A program made the translations under genes and the position numbers. Under the pieces are notes generated by a model. The model ran no database searches. It worked only from the letters and a program-made list of their open reading frames with translations, and was not told where the DNA came from. Below are positions 1 to 7,154 of a stretch of DNA of 8,245 nucleotides, in pieces. Origin of the DNA: OMOG01 sp041485845 (GTDB lineage: Bacteria; Acidobacteriota; Terriglobia; Bryobacterales; Bryobacteraceae). Positions within the stretch are counted from its first letter, which is position 1. Each line of letters opens with the position of its first letter. The stretch lies in the NCBI GenBank assembly GCA_041485845.1, contig JBGPKH010000395.1:1-8245 (forward strand), given 5' to 3'.

Positions 1-63
1 AGCGGGCAGGCGTGGACCGTCATGCACCAACTGCTGGGCGCGCGCCAACTGTTGGGGAAGTGA
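1..63 (+). CDS. 3' end of an upstream gene, possibly fliR (partial)
   Basis: Reading from base 1, 20 codons run in frame to a TGA at 61-63, giving a C-terminal tail that ends QLLGARQLLGK. The fragment is too short to identify from sequence. Its position 11 nt before flhB fits fliR, which often precedes flhB in fliP-fliQ-fliR-flhB-flhA orders, but that is inference from context only. The composition and close spacing are consistent with membership in the same operon. Confidence 0.4.
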   Translation, partial: SGQAWTVMHQLLGARQLLGK

Positions 64-74
64 CGTGACACGCC

Positions 75-1139
75 ATGGCCGACCGATCCGCGCAAACCGA
101 GAAGCCCACCGAACGGCGCCTCGAAAAGGCCCGCAAGGAAGGGCAGTATGCATCCGCCAAGGAATTTGTCGCGGCCCTGCAATTCATGGTCTTCCTCGCG
201 CTCCTGGGGATCGGGGGCGGGCGCTGGCTCGCCGGGCTCCGCGAGACCACGCGCTCCCTGTTCACCCGCGCCTTTTCCCGCGACCTGCGCGCCGAGGATC
301 TGGTGCACCTCGCCTGGCAGCTCTTCTGGAAGCATTTCCTGCCGCTGGCGCTGGGCGGTGTGGCGGTGGCCGCGTTCACCCTGGCGGTCCGGCTGAGCAC
401 CACGCGGTTCGGACTGAGTCTCAAGAAGCTGGCGCCCGACCTGAAGCGCCTGAATCCCATCTCCAGACTGCGGGAGCTCCCCCGTCAGAATCTGCCGTCC
501 CTGGTACAGGCCGTAGTGCTGCTCCCGCTGTTTCTGTGGGCCGTCTACGCCATCGCGCGCGACAAGCTGGATGGCTTTCTGGCTCTCCCGCTGCAGAGCG
601 TCGCGAGCGGGAGCGCCTTCATGAGCGCGTCGCTGATGGAGCTGTGCTGGAAGGCCGCGGGCGTGTTCCTGGTCTTCGGGGCGGTGGATCTCTTCCGCCA
701 GTTGCGGCGCCACCGGAAGGACCTGCGCATGAGCAAGCAGGAAATCAAGGAAGAGATGAAGGAGATGGAAGGCAATCCGCAAATGAAAGGGCGGATTCGC
801 CGGCTGCAGCGCGACCGCGCGCGGCGCCAGATGATGAAGGAAGTGCCCACCGCGACCGCGGTGATCGTCAATCCCACGCACTTCGCCGTGGCCATCCGCT
901 ACCAGATGGAGAGCATGGCCGCTCCCCTGGTGGTCGCCAAGGGCAAGAATTACGTGGCGCAGCGCATCCGCCAGAAGGCCGTCGAACACCAGGTTCCCAT
1001 CATCGAGAACCCGCCGCTGGCGCAGGCGCTCTACAAGATGGTCGAGGTCGGCCAGGAGATTCCGCCGCACCTTTATCGCGCCGTAGCCGAGATTCTGGCT
1101 TACATTTTCAAGCTCATGAACGGGAGGCTCCCAGGCTAG
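75..1139 (+). CDS. flhB: Flagellar export switch protein FlhB
   Basis: FlhB is an inner-membrane component of the flagellar type III export gate; its autocleaved cytoplasmic domain switches export from rod/hook to filament substrates. The 354-aa product is of normal length. The N-terminus has the family signature (EKPTERRLEKARKEGQ, residues 9-24). Four hydrophobic segments lie near residues 32-47, 87-107, 141-162 and 180-204. A charged linker (KQEIKEEMKEMEG, 221-233) leads to the autocleavage motif NPTH at 266-269, which is intact, so the switch should be functional. The ATG at 75 gives the typical MAD...E start. No strong Shine-Dalgarno precedes it, and with only 11 nt after the upstream stop, translation may depend on the preceding gene. 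Identification is secure. Confidence 0.96.
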   Translation: MADRSAQTEKPTERRLEKARKEGQYASAKEFVAALQFMVFLALLGIGGGRWLAGLRETTRSLFTRAFSRDLRAEDLVHLAWQLFWKHFLPLALGGVAVAAFTLAVRLSTTRFGLSLKKLAPDLKRLNPISRLRELPRQNLPSLVQAVVLLPLFLWAVYAIARDKLDGFLALPLQSVASGSAFMSASLMELCWKAAGVFLVFGAVDLFRQLRRHRKDLRMSKQEIKEEMKEMEGNPQMKGRIRRLQRDRARRQMMKEVPTATAVIVNPTHFAVAIRYQMESMAAPLVVAKGKNYVAQRIRQKAVEHQVPIIENPPLAQALYKMVEVGQEIPPHLYRAVAEILAYIFKLMNGRLPG

Positions 1140-1143
1140 AACC

Positions 1144-3255
1144 ATGACGCCCGCCAAGACACTCACCGCGCCTGACGCGACGCTGCTCGAGAAAGGCGGC
1201 GCGCCCGCCGGTTCCCGGTGGACCGAGGCGCTGCCGCTCGGCATGCTGCGCGAGATGGCCGTGCCGATCGCCGTTTTGGGGATCGTCATCGCGCTGATCA
1301 CCCCTCTTCCCGGCTTCGTGCTGGACCTTCTGATCGTCACCGACATTCTGGTCTCGGTCATCGTACTCATGGTGTCGCTGTACCTGGTGCGGCCGGTCGA
1401 GTTCACCTCGTTTCCCACGGCGCTGCTCCTCCTGACGCTGTTCCGTCTCGCCTTGAATATCTCCTCTTCCCGGCTGATCCTGCTCGACGGCAACACCGGC
1501 ACTTCGGCCGCGGGAGAAGTCATCGGCGCGTTCGGCAGCTTCGTAGTGGGCGGCAATTACGTGATCGGCGCGGTGATCTTCCTGGTGCTGATCGCCATTC
1601 AGTACGTGGTGATCAACCACGGCGCGGTGCGTATTTCCGAAGTCACGGCGCGTTTCACCCTGGATGCCCTCCCGGGCAAGCAGATGTCCATCGATTCCGA
1701 TTTGAACGGGGGCCTGATCGACGAGGGCGAGGCCAAAAGGCGCCGCAAGCAGCTCGCCACCGAAGCCGAGTTTTACGGCGCCATGGACGGCGCGTCGCGC
1801 TTTACGCAGCGGGATGCCGTCGCCGCCATCCTGATCACCGCAATCAACATCGTGGCCGGGTTTCTCATCGGCGTTCTGCAGCACGGGATGGACTTTCAGA
1901 AGGCCCTCGAAACCTATACCGTGCTGACCATCGGCGACGGCCTGGTCACCGTGATTCCGGCGCTGATGATTTCGATTTCGGGCGGCCTCATCGTGACTCG
2001 CGCCAGCTCGGACGCCCGGCTGGGCGCCGAATTTCACCGCCAGATTCTGAGCAATTCGCAGCCGCTGCTGCTGGCGGGCGGCGTCCTGTTGGCGCTGGCG
2101 GTGATTCCCGGCATGCCCAAGCTGCCCTTCCTGCTGCTGGGCGGCGGGGCGGGAGCCGCGGGGTGGAAGATGCGGCGCAAGGAAACCGCCCGCGTGGCCC
2201 CGGTGGAGAGCAAACCGGCGGCTCCCAAGGAAAACGTGGAAGCGCTGATGCGCGTCGAGCCGCTGGCCATCGAGGTTGGATTGGGATTGGTGGGGTTGGT
2301 GGAAGGGGCCCAGGAGTCGCCGCTGTTGCGGCGCATTTCGACCATCCGGAGGCAATTGGCGGCCGACCTCGGCTATCTGCTGCCGCCGGTCCGGGTGACC
2401 GACAATCTGTCCCTGCGCAGCCGCGAATACGTGATCTCGCTAAAAGGCGCGGAGATTGCGCGCTACGACCTGCCGCAGGGCTGCGAACTGGCCATTCCCA
2501 TGGGACACGGCGAGCGGGCGCTGGAGGGCCAGGCCACGCGCGAGCCGGCCTTCGGCATGAACGCGCTGTGGATTCCCGGCGAACGGGCGGAGCTGGCGCG
2601 AAACGCCGGCTACACGGTGGTGGATAGCGTGAGCGTGCTGGGCACGCACCTTTCCGAGCTCATCCGGCGCCATGCCCACGAACTGTTCTCGCGCCAGGAT
2701 GCCAAGCGGCTGCTGGACCGCGTGAGCGTGGAGCACCCCAAGGTGGTGGAAGACCTGGTGCCCAAACTTCTGCCCCTGGCCGCGGTGCAACGCGTGCTGC
2801 AAAACCTGTTGCGCGAGCGGGTTTCCATTCGCGACGCGGTATCCATTCTGGAAGCGCTGGGAGAGGCCGCCACCGCCACCCGCAACCCGGTTCTGCTGAC
2901 CGAGTACGTCCGCCAGGCCATTCGCCGCACAGTGGTGAAGCCCTACCTGAACCGCTCCGGCGACCTGGCGGCCTGGTTCCTGGCGCCGGCCATCGAGCAG
3001 ACCGTCGAGTCCGCAGTCGAGCACGGCGAGCAGTCGAGCCATCTCACCTTGTCGCCGCAGACCATTCGCGAAATCCTGAACCGGATCTCCGGGCGCATCG
3101 CCACGCCGGAGACCCCGCTGGTGGCGATTACTTCGTCCGGAGCCCGCTATTTCCTGCGGCAGATCGCCGAACCCGCCCTGCCGAACCTGTTCTTCCTGGC
3201 GCACAACGAAGTGCCGCCCGGGTTGCGGGTGCAGTCGCTGGGCAATATTCAATGA
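1144..3255 (+). CDS. flhA: Flagellar export gate protein FlhA
   Basis: FlhA is the large ring-forming export gate subunit; it couples proton flow to protein export and docks substrate-chaperone complexes through its cytoplasmic domain. The 703-aa length is typical. Residues ~36-340 form the membrane part. The FHIPEP-family signature lies around residues 164-216 (ARFTLDALPGKQM, then IDSDLN with Asp184 and Asp186, then EAEFYGAMDGASRF), and all the conserved residues I expect are present. A charged linker starts near residue 343 and the cytoplasmic domain fills the rest, ending in the family-like EVPPGLRVQSLGNI. The ATG lies 4 nt after the flhB stop, so the two genes are almost certainly co-transcribed. 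The linker codons at 2274-2308 are unusually G-rich (see findings). No frameshift or missing motif is seen. Confidence 0.97.
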   Translation: MTPAKTLTAPDATLLEKGGAPAGSRWTEALPLGMLREMAVPIAVLGIVIALITPLPGFVLDLLIVTDILVSVIVLMVSLYLVRPVEFTSFPTALLLLTLFRLALNISSSRLILLDGNTGTSAAGEVIGAFGSFVVGGNYVIGAVIFLVLIAIQYVVINHGAVRISEVTARFTLDALPGKQMSIDSDLNGGLIDEGEAKRRRKQLATEAEFYGAMDGASRFTQRDAVAAILITAINIVAGFLIGVLQHGMDFQKALETYTVLTIGDGLVTVIPALMISISGGLIVTRASSDARLGAEFHRQILSNSQPLLLAGGVLLALAVIPGMPKLPFLLLGGGAGAAGWKMRRKETARVAPVESKPAAPKENVEALMRVEPLAIEVGLGLVGLVEGAQESPLLRRISTIRRQLAADLGYLLPPVRVTDNLSLRSREYVISLKGAEIARYDLPQGCELAIPMGHGERALEGQATREPAFGMNALWIPGERAELARNAGYTVVDSVSVLGTHLSELIRRHAHELFSRQDAKRLLDRVSVEHPKVVEDLVPKLLPLAAVQRVLQNLLRERVSIRDAVSILEALGEAATATRNPVLLTEYVRQAIRRTVVKPYLNRSGDLAAWFLAPAIEQTVESAVEHGEQSSHLTLSPQTIREILNRISGRIATPETPLVAITSSGARYFLRQIAEPALPNLFFLAHNEVPPGLRVQSLGNIQ

Positions 3256-3331
3256 GCCGGGTATACAGGAAACCGCCGCGCCTGACGATTAAACACACGG
3301 GAGACGGAGCACCATCCCTCGGGTGAAGCCG

Positions 3332-3336
3332 GGAGG
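3332..3336 (+). promoter_or_regulatory. Ribosome binding site of flhF
   Basis: GGAGG lies 9 nt before the flhF ATG in the 90-nt gap after flhA. It is the clearest Shine-Dalgarno of the flagellar cluster and supports the start at 3346. I see no convincing sigma-28 (TAAA-N15-GCCGATAA) promoter or terminator in the gap, so flhF is probably read through from flhA. Confidence 0.7.
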
Positions 3337-3345
3337 CCGGATTCG

Positions 3346-4512
3346 ATGAAGATCAAGTCCTATTTTTCGCACACGGTGGAAGATGCCATGGTGATGGCCA
3401 GCCGGGAACTGGGCGCCGACGCCATGCTGCTGAACAGCCGCAAGGCGCCGCCCGAAGCCCGGCACCTGGGCGAGTACGAGGTGGTCTTCGCCACGGGCAC
3501 CGGCGCCCCCGCCATGGATGATTTGCCGGGGCCCTCCGCCGCGTCGTCTTTCCCGTCAGCTCAACCGCCGTTGGGCGACCGGCTGTCGAAAGATGTGGCG
3601 GATCTCAAGAAAGAACTCGCGGGGATGCGGCGGGCGCTCACCCGTTCGGTCTTCGCGTCCGCGGCGCTGGCTGGGGCATCTCCGGATCTCTCCGATGCTT
3701 ACGCGGTACTGGCGGGCGGCGAAGTCTCACCGGAACTGGCTCGCGAGATCGTGCAATCGGCCGAGGCGCGGCTGTCGGATTCCCGGCCGGCCGGCAAAAA
3801 GGCTGCGCCGGGAGCGGATCCGGGCGCATTCCAGCGTGCCCTGGTCGAAGAGATGGAATCTCGTTTTTCGGTGCAGCCCATGCTGGGCAGGAACGCCTCG
3901 CAAACCCGGATCGCGGCCCTGGTCGGGCCTCCCGGCGCCGGTAAGACCACCACGCTGGTGAAACTGGCGGTGAATTACGGGCTTGCCAGCCGCAGGCCCG
4001 TCCTGTTGCTTTCCATGGATACCTATCGGGTTGCGGCAGCCGAACAATTGCGCTCCTACGCGGCCATCCTCGGTGTCGGCTTTCAATTGCTCGAGACCGT
4101 CACCGCGCTGGCGCAGGCCATCGAGGAGAACCGGGGCAAGGAACTGATCTTCATCGACACCCCCGGCTTGGCATCTGGAGACATGGACAGCGCCGCGGGG
4201 CTGGCGCGGTTTCTGGCGGCGAGAACCGATATCGATACGCAACTGGTCCTGCCGTCCTCCATGAAATCTGCCGATCTATCGCGAGTGGTCGATTCTTTCG
4301 AGATCTTCGGCCCGCAGCGCCTGCTGTTTACCAAGCTCGATGAAACCGGTTCCTTCGGACCCATCTTCAACGAAGCCGCCCGCACGGGCAAGCCGTTGTC
4401 TTTCTTTACCAACGGACAACGCATTCCGGAAGACCTGCAGGCTGCCAGCCGAACCGGTCTCGTGGATCTGATCCTCACCGGGCAGCCCGGCCATGCGTTG
4501 AGCGCGGCTTAG
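3346..4512 (+). CDS. flhF: Flagellar placement GTPase FlhF (SRP-type)
   Basis: FlhF is a membrane-associated SRP-family GTPase that recruits early flagellar parts and sets the site, often polar, of flagellar assembly. The 388-aa product has the usual basic FlhF start MKIKSYFSHTVEDAM, a low-complexity variable region (about 50-165), and an NG GTPase domain from ~165. The G-motifs are intact: G1 GPPGAGKT (194-201), the SRP-specific DTYR (225-228), G3 DTPG (271-274) and G4 TKLDE (329-333), followed by TNGQRIPEDL (355-364), typical of Ffh/FtsY/FlhF. The FlhF-type N-terminus and flagellar neighbours exclude Ffh and FtsY. The partner ATPase FlhG, which usually follows directly, is not here; the sigma gene starts 26 nt downstream. 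Confidence 0.95.
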   Translation: MKIKSYFSHTVEDAMVMASRELGADAMLLNSRKAPPEARHLGEYEVVFATGTGAPAMDDLPGPSAASSFPSAQPPLGDRLSKDVADLKKELAGMRRALTRSVFASAALAGASPDLSDAYAVLAGGEVSPELAREIVQSAEARLSDSRPAGKKAAPGADPGAFQRALVEEMESRFSVQPMLGRNASQTRIAALVGPPGAGKTTTLVKLAVNYGLASRRPVLLLSMDTYRVAAAEQLRSYAAILGVGFQLLETVTALAQAIEENRGKELIFIDTPGLASGDMDSAAGLARFLAARTDIDTQLVLPSSMKSADLSRVVDSFEIFGPQRLLFTKLDETGSFGPIFNEAARTGKPLSFFTNGQRIPEDLQAASRTGLVDLILTGQPGHALSAA

Positions 4513-4538
4513 GGAACGCGAAGTTATGTCGGAAGCAT

Positions 4539-5294
4539 ATGTACTCGTACGCGGTGTCGGAAGTGATTAGCGACGATGAGCGGGAGAGGCTCATCCTGGA
4601 ACACCTGCCGCAGGTGCGGTTGATTGCCCGGCGGATCCATGAACGGCTGCCGGAGAATATCAGCCTGGAAGACCTGGTGTCGACCGGGGTCATCGGTTTG
4701 ATTTCGGCCATCGATAACTTCGACCCGGGCCACAATGTCAAGCTCAAGACCTATGCGGAATACAAGATCCGCGGGGCCATTCTGGACAGTCTGAGGGGCC
4801 TGGATTGGGCGCCGCGGCAAAAACGCCGCAAGGCCAAGCAGATCGAGGCGGCCATCGCCTCCGCGGAGCAGAAGCTCCAGCGGCTGCCCAGCGAAGAAGA
4901 GATCGCCGCGGTGCTCGAAGTATCGATTGACGAGTATCACCAGTGGCTGGTGGAAATCCGCGGGCTGAACATCGCCAGCCTGGAGTATGCCGGTGGCGAG
5001 CAAGGGAGAGACCTGTTGCACTACCTGCCCGATGAGCACGACAACCTCCCATCCACGATCCTGGAGAGGTCCGAGCTGGAGCGGTTGCTGGCCGAAGGGA
5101 TTGACGGGATTCCCGCGATCGAGCGCACCGTGCTCAGCCTCTACTACCGGGAAGAATTGACGCTGCGGGAGATCGCCCAGGTCGTCAACCTGCACGAGTC
5201 CCGCATCTCGCAATTGAAATCGCAGGCCATTCTGAGGTTACGGAGCCACCTGGCCTACCAATGGCCGGCTTCGCGAGGCATATTAACGGCATGA
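4539..5294 (+). CDS. fliA: Motility sigma factor, sigma-28 (FliA/WhiG) family
   Basis: This is an RNA polymerase sigma factor of the sigma-28 class, which in motile bacteria transcribes late flagellar genes (flagellin, motor, chemotaxis) after anti-sigma FlgM is exported. The 251-aa length is typical. Region 2 covers ~residues 18-95, with the core-binding and -10 recognition stretch LEDLVSTGVIGLISAIDNFD and KLKTYAEYKIRGAILDSLR followed by DWAPRQKRR, characteristic of FliA/WhiG. Region 3 is ~100-150, and region 4 is 190-240, with the helix-turn-helix LTLREIAQVVNLHESRISQLK. The start is uncertain: ATG 4539 has a weak GGAAG only a few bases upstream, and an in-frame GTG at 4554 is an alternative. 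It overlaps the next gene by ATGA if that gene starts at 5291. Flagellar context makes a motility role much more likely than a sporulation role. Confidence 0.93.
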   Translation: MYSYAVSEVISDDERERLILEHLPQVRLIARRIHERLPENISLEDLVSTGVIGLISAIDNFDPGHNVKLKTYAEYKIRGAILDSLRGLDWAPRQKRRKAKQIEAAIASAEQKLQRLPSEEEIAAVLEVSIDEYHQWLVEIRGLNIASLEYAGGEQGRDLLHYLPDEHDNLPSTILERSELERLLAEGIDGIPAIERTVLSLYYREELTLREIAQVVNLHESRISQLKSQAILRLRSHLAYQWPASRGILTA

Positions 5295-6199
5295 GCATGG
5301 ACGAACACCAAGGTCAAGCACGGCTGGATGCCGCGGAGAATGTGAAGCTGCTCCTCGATCAGTGGGGAGAAAGCCTGGAACAGGTCCTCGAATCCATGAC
5401 CGACCAACGGCCGGCGGTCGCCTGGCAGGCGGTAAGCGGACCGCTCACGGAAGTCGCTGCGGCCACTGGCTCGAGCCCCGAGACGGAGATGCTGTGGTGG
5501 GAACAGCCGCTCCAATTGTCGCCCGCCATGGCGATCTGGGTGGGCGCTCCGCGGGTGTCGTGGGAACAAGCCGGCACCCTCACCCTTAAAGCGGCCGGTC
5601 TCGAGACCGTCGAAGCGGCCGAGGCGAAGAACACCTGGTTCGAGATTCTCGGCCAGTCCCTCTCCGCGATGGCCCGTTCGATCGGCGCTCTTTTGGGCCG
5701 GGAGGTCACCTGCGAGGCCGGTGTGGAACGCGCGCCCGATCCGGAGGTGAGAGAATGGGCGTCGGTCTCCCTGAAATTCACGGATACGACCCTGGCTCCT
5801 CTGCTCCTCGCTCTCAGCCCCACGCTGGTGGCCACGGTTTCCGCGCCGCCGCCCGTGGACGAAGCGGAGCGCCGCGAGAGCCCGCCGGCAACCCACCCGG
5901 AGCCGGGAACCGGCGGTTCGCCGGCTTCCATCTCCAGCTCCCGCACCATGGATCTCCTCCTCGAAGTCAATCTGCCCGTCAGCATTTCTTTCGGCAAGGC
6001 GCAGCTTCCTATGCGAGACGTCTTGAAGCTGACCACCGGATCGATTGTCGAGCTCAACCGCGGAGTCAACGAACAAGTCGAGGTACTGGTCAATCAATGC
6101 CTCATCGCCCGCGGAGAGGTAGTGGTCGTCGAGGGGAACTACGGCGTACGGATTCAGGAAATCGCCAGCCGTAACGACCGGCTGCGGAGCGTGCGGTGA
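5291..6199 (+). CDS. FliN/FliY-like motor switch protein with long N-terminal extension
   Basis: The 302-aa product ends in a clear FliN/SpoA C-ring domain (~220-295: LLLEVNLPVSISFGKAQLPM, then LTTGSIVELNRGVNEQVEVLVN, GEVVVVEGNYGVRI). Ordinary FliN is about 100-140 aa. Here ~180 residues of predicted folded sequence precede it, including a helical stretch NTWFEILGQSLSAMARSIGALLG (114-136), and then a Pro/Ser/Gly linker (~186-218). This layout recalls FliY (CheC-like domain plus FliN), but I do not find the CheC phosphatase E-x2-N signature, so phosphatase activity is not supported. I chose ATG 5291 because it forms an ATGA overlap with the sigma stop; ATG 5261 would overlap sigma by 34 nt and ATG 5297 is also possible. 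Role: flagellar C-ring/switch, inferred from the domain and the operon. Confidence 0.85.
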   Translation: MSMDEHQGQARLDAAENVKLLLDQWGESLEQVLESMTDQRPAVAWQAVSGPLTEVAAATGSSPETEMLWWEQPLQLSPAMAIWVGAPRVSWEQAGTLTLKAAGLETVEAAEAKNTWFEILGQSLSAMARSIGALLGREVTCEAGVERAPDPEVREWASVSLKFTDTTLAPLLLALSPTLVATVSAPPPVDEAERRESPPATHPEPGTGGSPASISSSRTMDLLLEVNLPVSISFGKAQLPMRDVLKLTTGSIVELNRGVNEQVEVLVNQCLIARGEVVVVEGNYGVRIQEIASRNDRLRSVR

Positions 6200-6630
6200 G
6201 GCCGCTCACCGACTTCGTCTGGCGTACGGCGATGGCCGTGAATCCGCTCATCTTTCCGTTTGCCGTCTTGTGCGGCCTGGTGCTGGCGTCGGCAGCTTTG
6301 AGTTTCGTGGCGCTGTTCCGCGCCAGGAGCCTGGTTCGCGATGCCGCCGAACGGGCGCGGGCGGACCACGCGGCATGTGCCGGCGCCGTGGAGTCGCTGC
6401 GTCGAGAATGGAATGGCCTGGCGGCGCAGCTCACGGAGAGTCGCCAGTCCGCCGCCGCGATTCCCGCCCCTCCCAAACCGGGATTGAACCTGAGCAAACG
6501 GTCGCAGGCCCTGCGCATGCACCGGCGCGGCGACCCGCTGGTTGAGATTGCATCGGCTCTGGCTATTCCGCTTCAGGAGGTCGACCTCCTGCTCAAGGTC
6601 CATCGCATTGTCATCGGCAATATCGGATGA
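6196..6630 (+). CDS. Small membrane-anchored SwrB/DUF2802-like protein of the flagellar operon
   Basis: The 144-aa product starts at a GTG overlapping the previous stop (GTGA), with ATG 6232 as an alternative start. Residues ~17-42 form a single transmembrane helix. Residues ~44-84 are rich in Ala, Arg and Glu and look coiled-coil. A Pro-rich linker (88-96) follows, then a short helix-turn-helix-like tail (99-137: KRSQALRMHRRGDPLVEIASALAIPLQEVDLLLKV). This anchor, coil and tail order matches what I know of Bacillus SwrB (next to sigD at the end of its fla/che operon, promotes flagellar export) and of DUF2802 proteins in proteobacterial motility clusters. Assignment is by architecture and tail pattern, not by alignment. 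A DNA-binding role is unlikely given the membrane anchor. Confidence 0.65.
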   Translation: MRPLTDFVWRTAMAVNPLIFPFAVLCGLVLASAALSFVALFRARSLVRDAAERARADHAACAGAVESLRREWNGLAAQLTESRQSAAAIPAPPKPGLNLSKRSQALRMHRRGDPLVEIASALAIPLQEVDLLLKVHRIVIGNIG

Positions 6631-6636
6631 CTGCTG

Positions 6637-6660
6637 CGCGCCGGAGCGATCTCCGGCGTG
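6637..6660 (+). terminator. GC-rich hairpin, possible operon terminator
   Basis: CGCCGGAG (6639-6646) and CTCCGGCG (6651-6658) form a perfect 8-bp stem around a CGAT loop, extendable by a G-T and a C-G pair. It lies 8 nt after the stop of the last flagellar gene. There is no proper T-tract afterwards (GTGGTTCC), so it could be a weak intrinsic terminator or a 3'-end stabilising hairpin. Confidence 0.45.
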
Positions 6661-6686
6661 GTTCCGGCGCCGGGCCGGCCAACGCG

Positions 6687-6870
6687 CCCCCGTTCCCGCC
6701 TCGAGCATGGCCCCCGTTCCGCCTCGAGCATGGCCCCCGTTCCCGCCTCGAGCCATGGCCGCGTTCCCGCCTCGAGCCATGGCCCCGTTCCCGCCTCGAG
6801 CATGGCCCCGTTCCCGCCTCGAGCCATGGCCCCGTCCCCGCCTCGAGCATGGCCCCGTCCCGGCCTCAAG
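6687..6870. repeat. Minisatellite: seven 23-25 bp units plus one decayed unit
   Basis: Units start at 6687, 6711, 6734, 6759, 6783, 6806 and 6830, with lengths 24, 23, 25, 24, 23, 24 and 23; a partial, diverged eighth runs from 6853. The shared core is CCCCGTTCCCGCCTCGAGC followed by ATGG or CATGG. Length changes are single-base indels in the C runs and in GC/GCC before ATGG, so no reading frame is kept from unit to unit and the array is non-coding. Each unit carries the palindrome CTCGAG, and three (units 3, 4 and 6) also carry CCATGG. Confidence 0.9.
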
Positions 6871-6897
6871 TCCGCCGCCGGCCCAAGTATCGTACAG

Positions 6898-6962
6898 CTT
6901 CCGCCTGATTCCACGTTACGTTTTCGACCCACCCCCCCCATGCCGGTCTCACGATTCAGTTG
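6898..6962. repeat. Dispersed imperfect repeat, copy 1 of 2
   Basis: This copy begins CTTCCGCCTGATTCC, contains TTTTCGACCCA followed by eight C and ATGCCGG, and ends near ACGATTCAGTTG. It pairs with the copy at 7036-7104, roughly three quarters identical by eye, with small indels. It lies in gene-free DNA and is unrelated to the neighbouring minisatellite. Confidence 0.7.
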
Positions 6963-7035
6963 GCAGATGGGCCGCGGCGTCAGCCCTTGACTTCCGGCTG
7001 CGCTCCCGAGGCCGCCCCTCGACCCAGGCTTCCCG

Positions 7036-7104
7036 CTTCCGCTCGATTCCGTTGATCCGTTTCCGACCCACCCCCCCCGATGCCGGCCCCGCGATTCCGG
7101 TTGC
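7036..7104. repeat. Dispersed imperfect repeat, copy 2 of 2
   Basis: This copy begins CTTCCGCTCGATTCC, contains TTTCCGACCCA followed by eight C and GATGCCGG, and ends at GCGATTCCGGTTG. The ATG inside it (7080) is in frame with the downstream ATPase. Copy 1 carries the same ATGCCGG in non-coding DNA, so this ATG is better explained as repeat sequence than as a real start. Confidence 0.7.
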
Positions 7105-7154
7105 GAGCCCCGAGTCCGCCACGGCAGCCTGCAGTGCCGGATAATGGAAAGAAC

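Larger units (their letters stand above)
6631..7154. other. Gene-free repeat-rich interval between flagellar cluster and AAA locus
   Basis: No convincing gene lies in this ~520-nt stretch. It holds a hairpin right after the flagellar operon, a 23-25 bp minisatellite, and two copies of a separate imperfect repeat. Frames stay open on both strands because the repeat units contain no stop codons in any frame; the predicted peptides are arrays of PRSRLEPWP or SRRERGHG type with no domain. The promoter for the downstream ATPase is presumably here, but I see only weak candidates (TTGACT near 6988 with no good -10). Confidence 0.7.

Noticed and set aside
1114..2355. Minus-strand 413-codon open frame opposite flhA
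   Set aside because: It is a shadow of flhA in GC-rich DNA; the protein is His/Gln/Arg/Asp-rich with no recognisable domain.
3290..3316. Sigma-28 promoter upstream of flhF (TAAA at 3290)
   Set aside because: The sequence 15 nt downstream (GCACCATC) matches the GCCGATAA consensus poorly.
4526..4570. Small open frame starting at ATG 4526 ahead of the sigma gene
   Set aside because: It ends after 14 codons and is out of frame with the sigma gene; no sign of a leader peptide.
6687..6870. CRISPR array
   Set aside because: Units are directly abutting with no unique spacers, and no cas genes are present.
6542..7144. Plus-strand open frame giving a PRSRLEPWP-like repeat protein
   Set aside because: Unit lengths of 23, 24 and 25 bp shift the frame at almost every repeat, so no periodic protein is encoded; there is no ribosome binding site or domain.
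7080..7154. N-terminal extension of the ATPase from ATG 7080
   Set aside because: The 25 extra residues are Pro/Arg-rich, begin within a dispersed repeat, lack a Shine-Dalgarno, and do not resemble the family's N-terminus.
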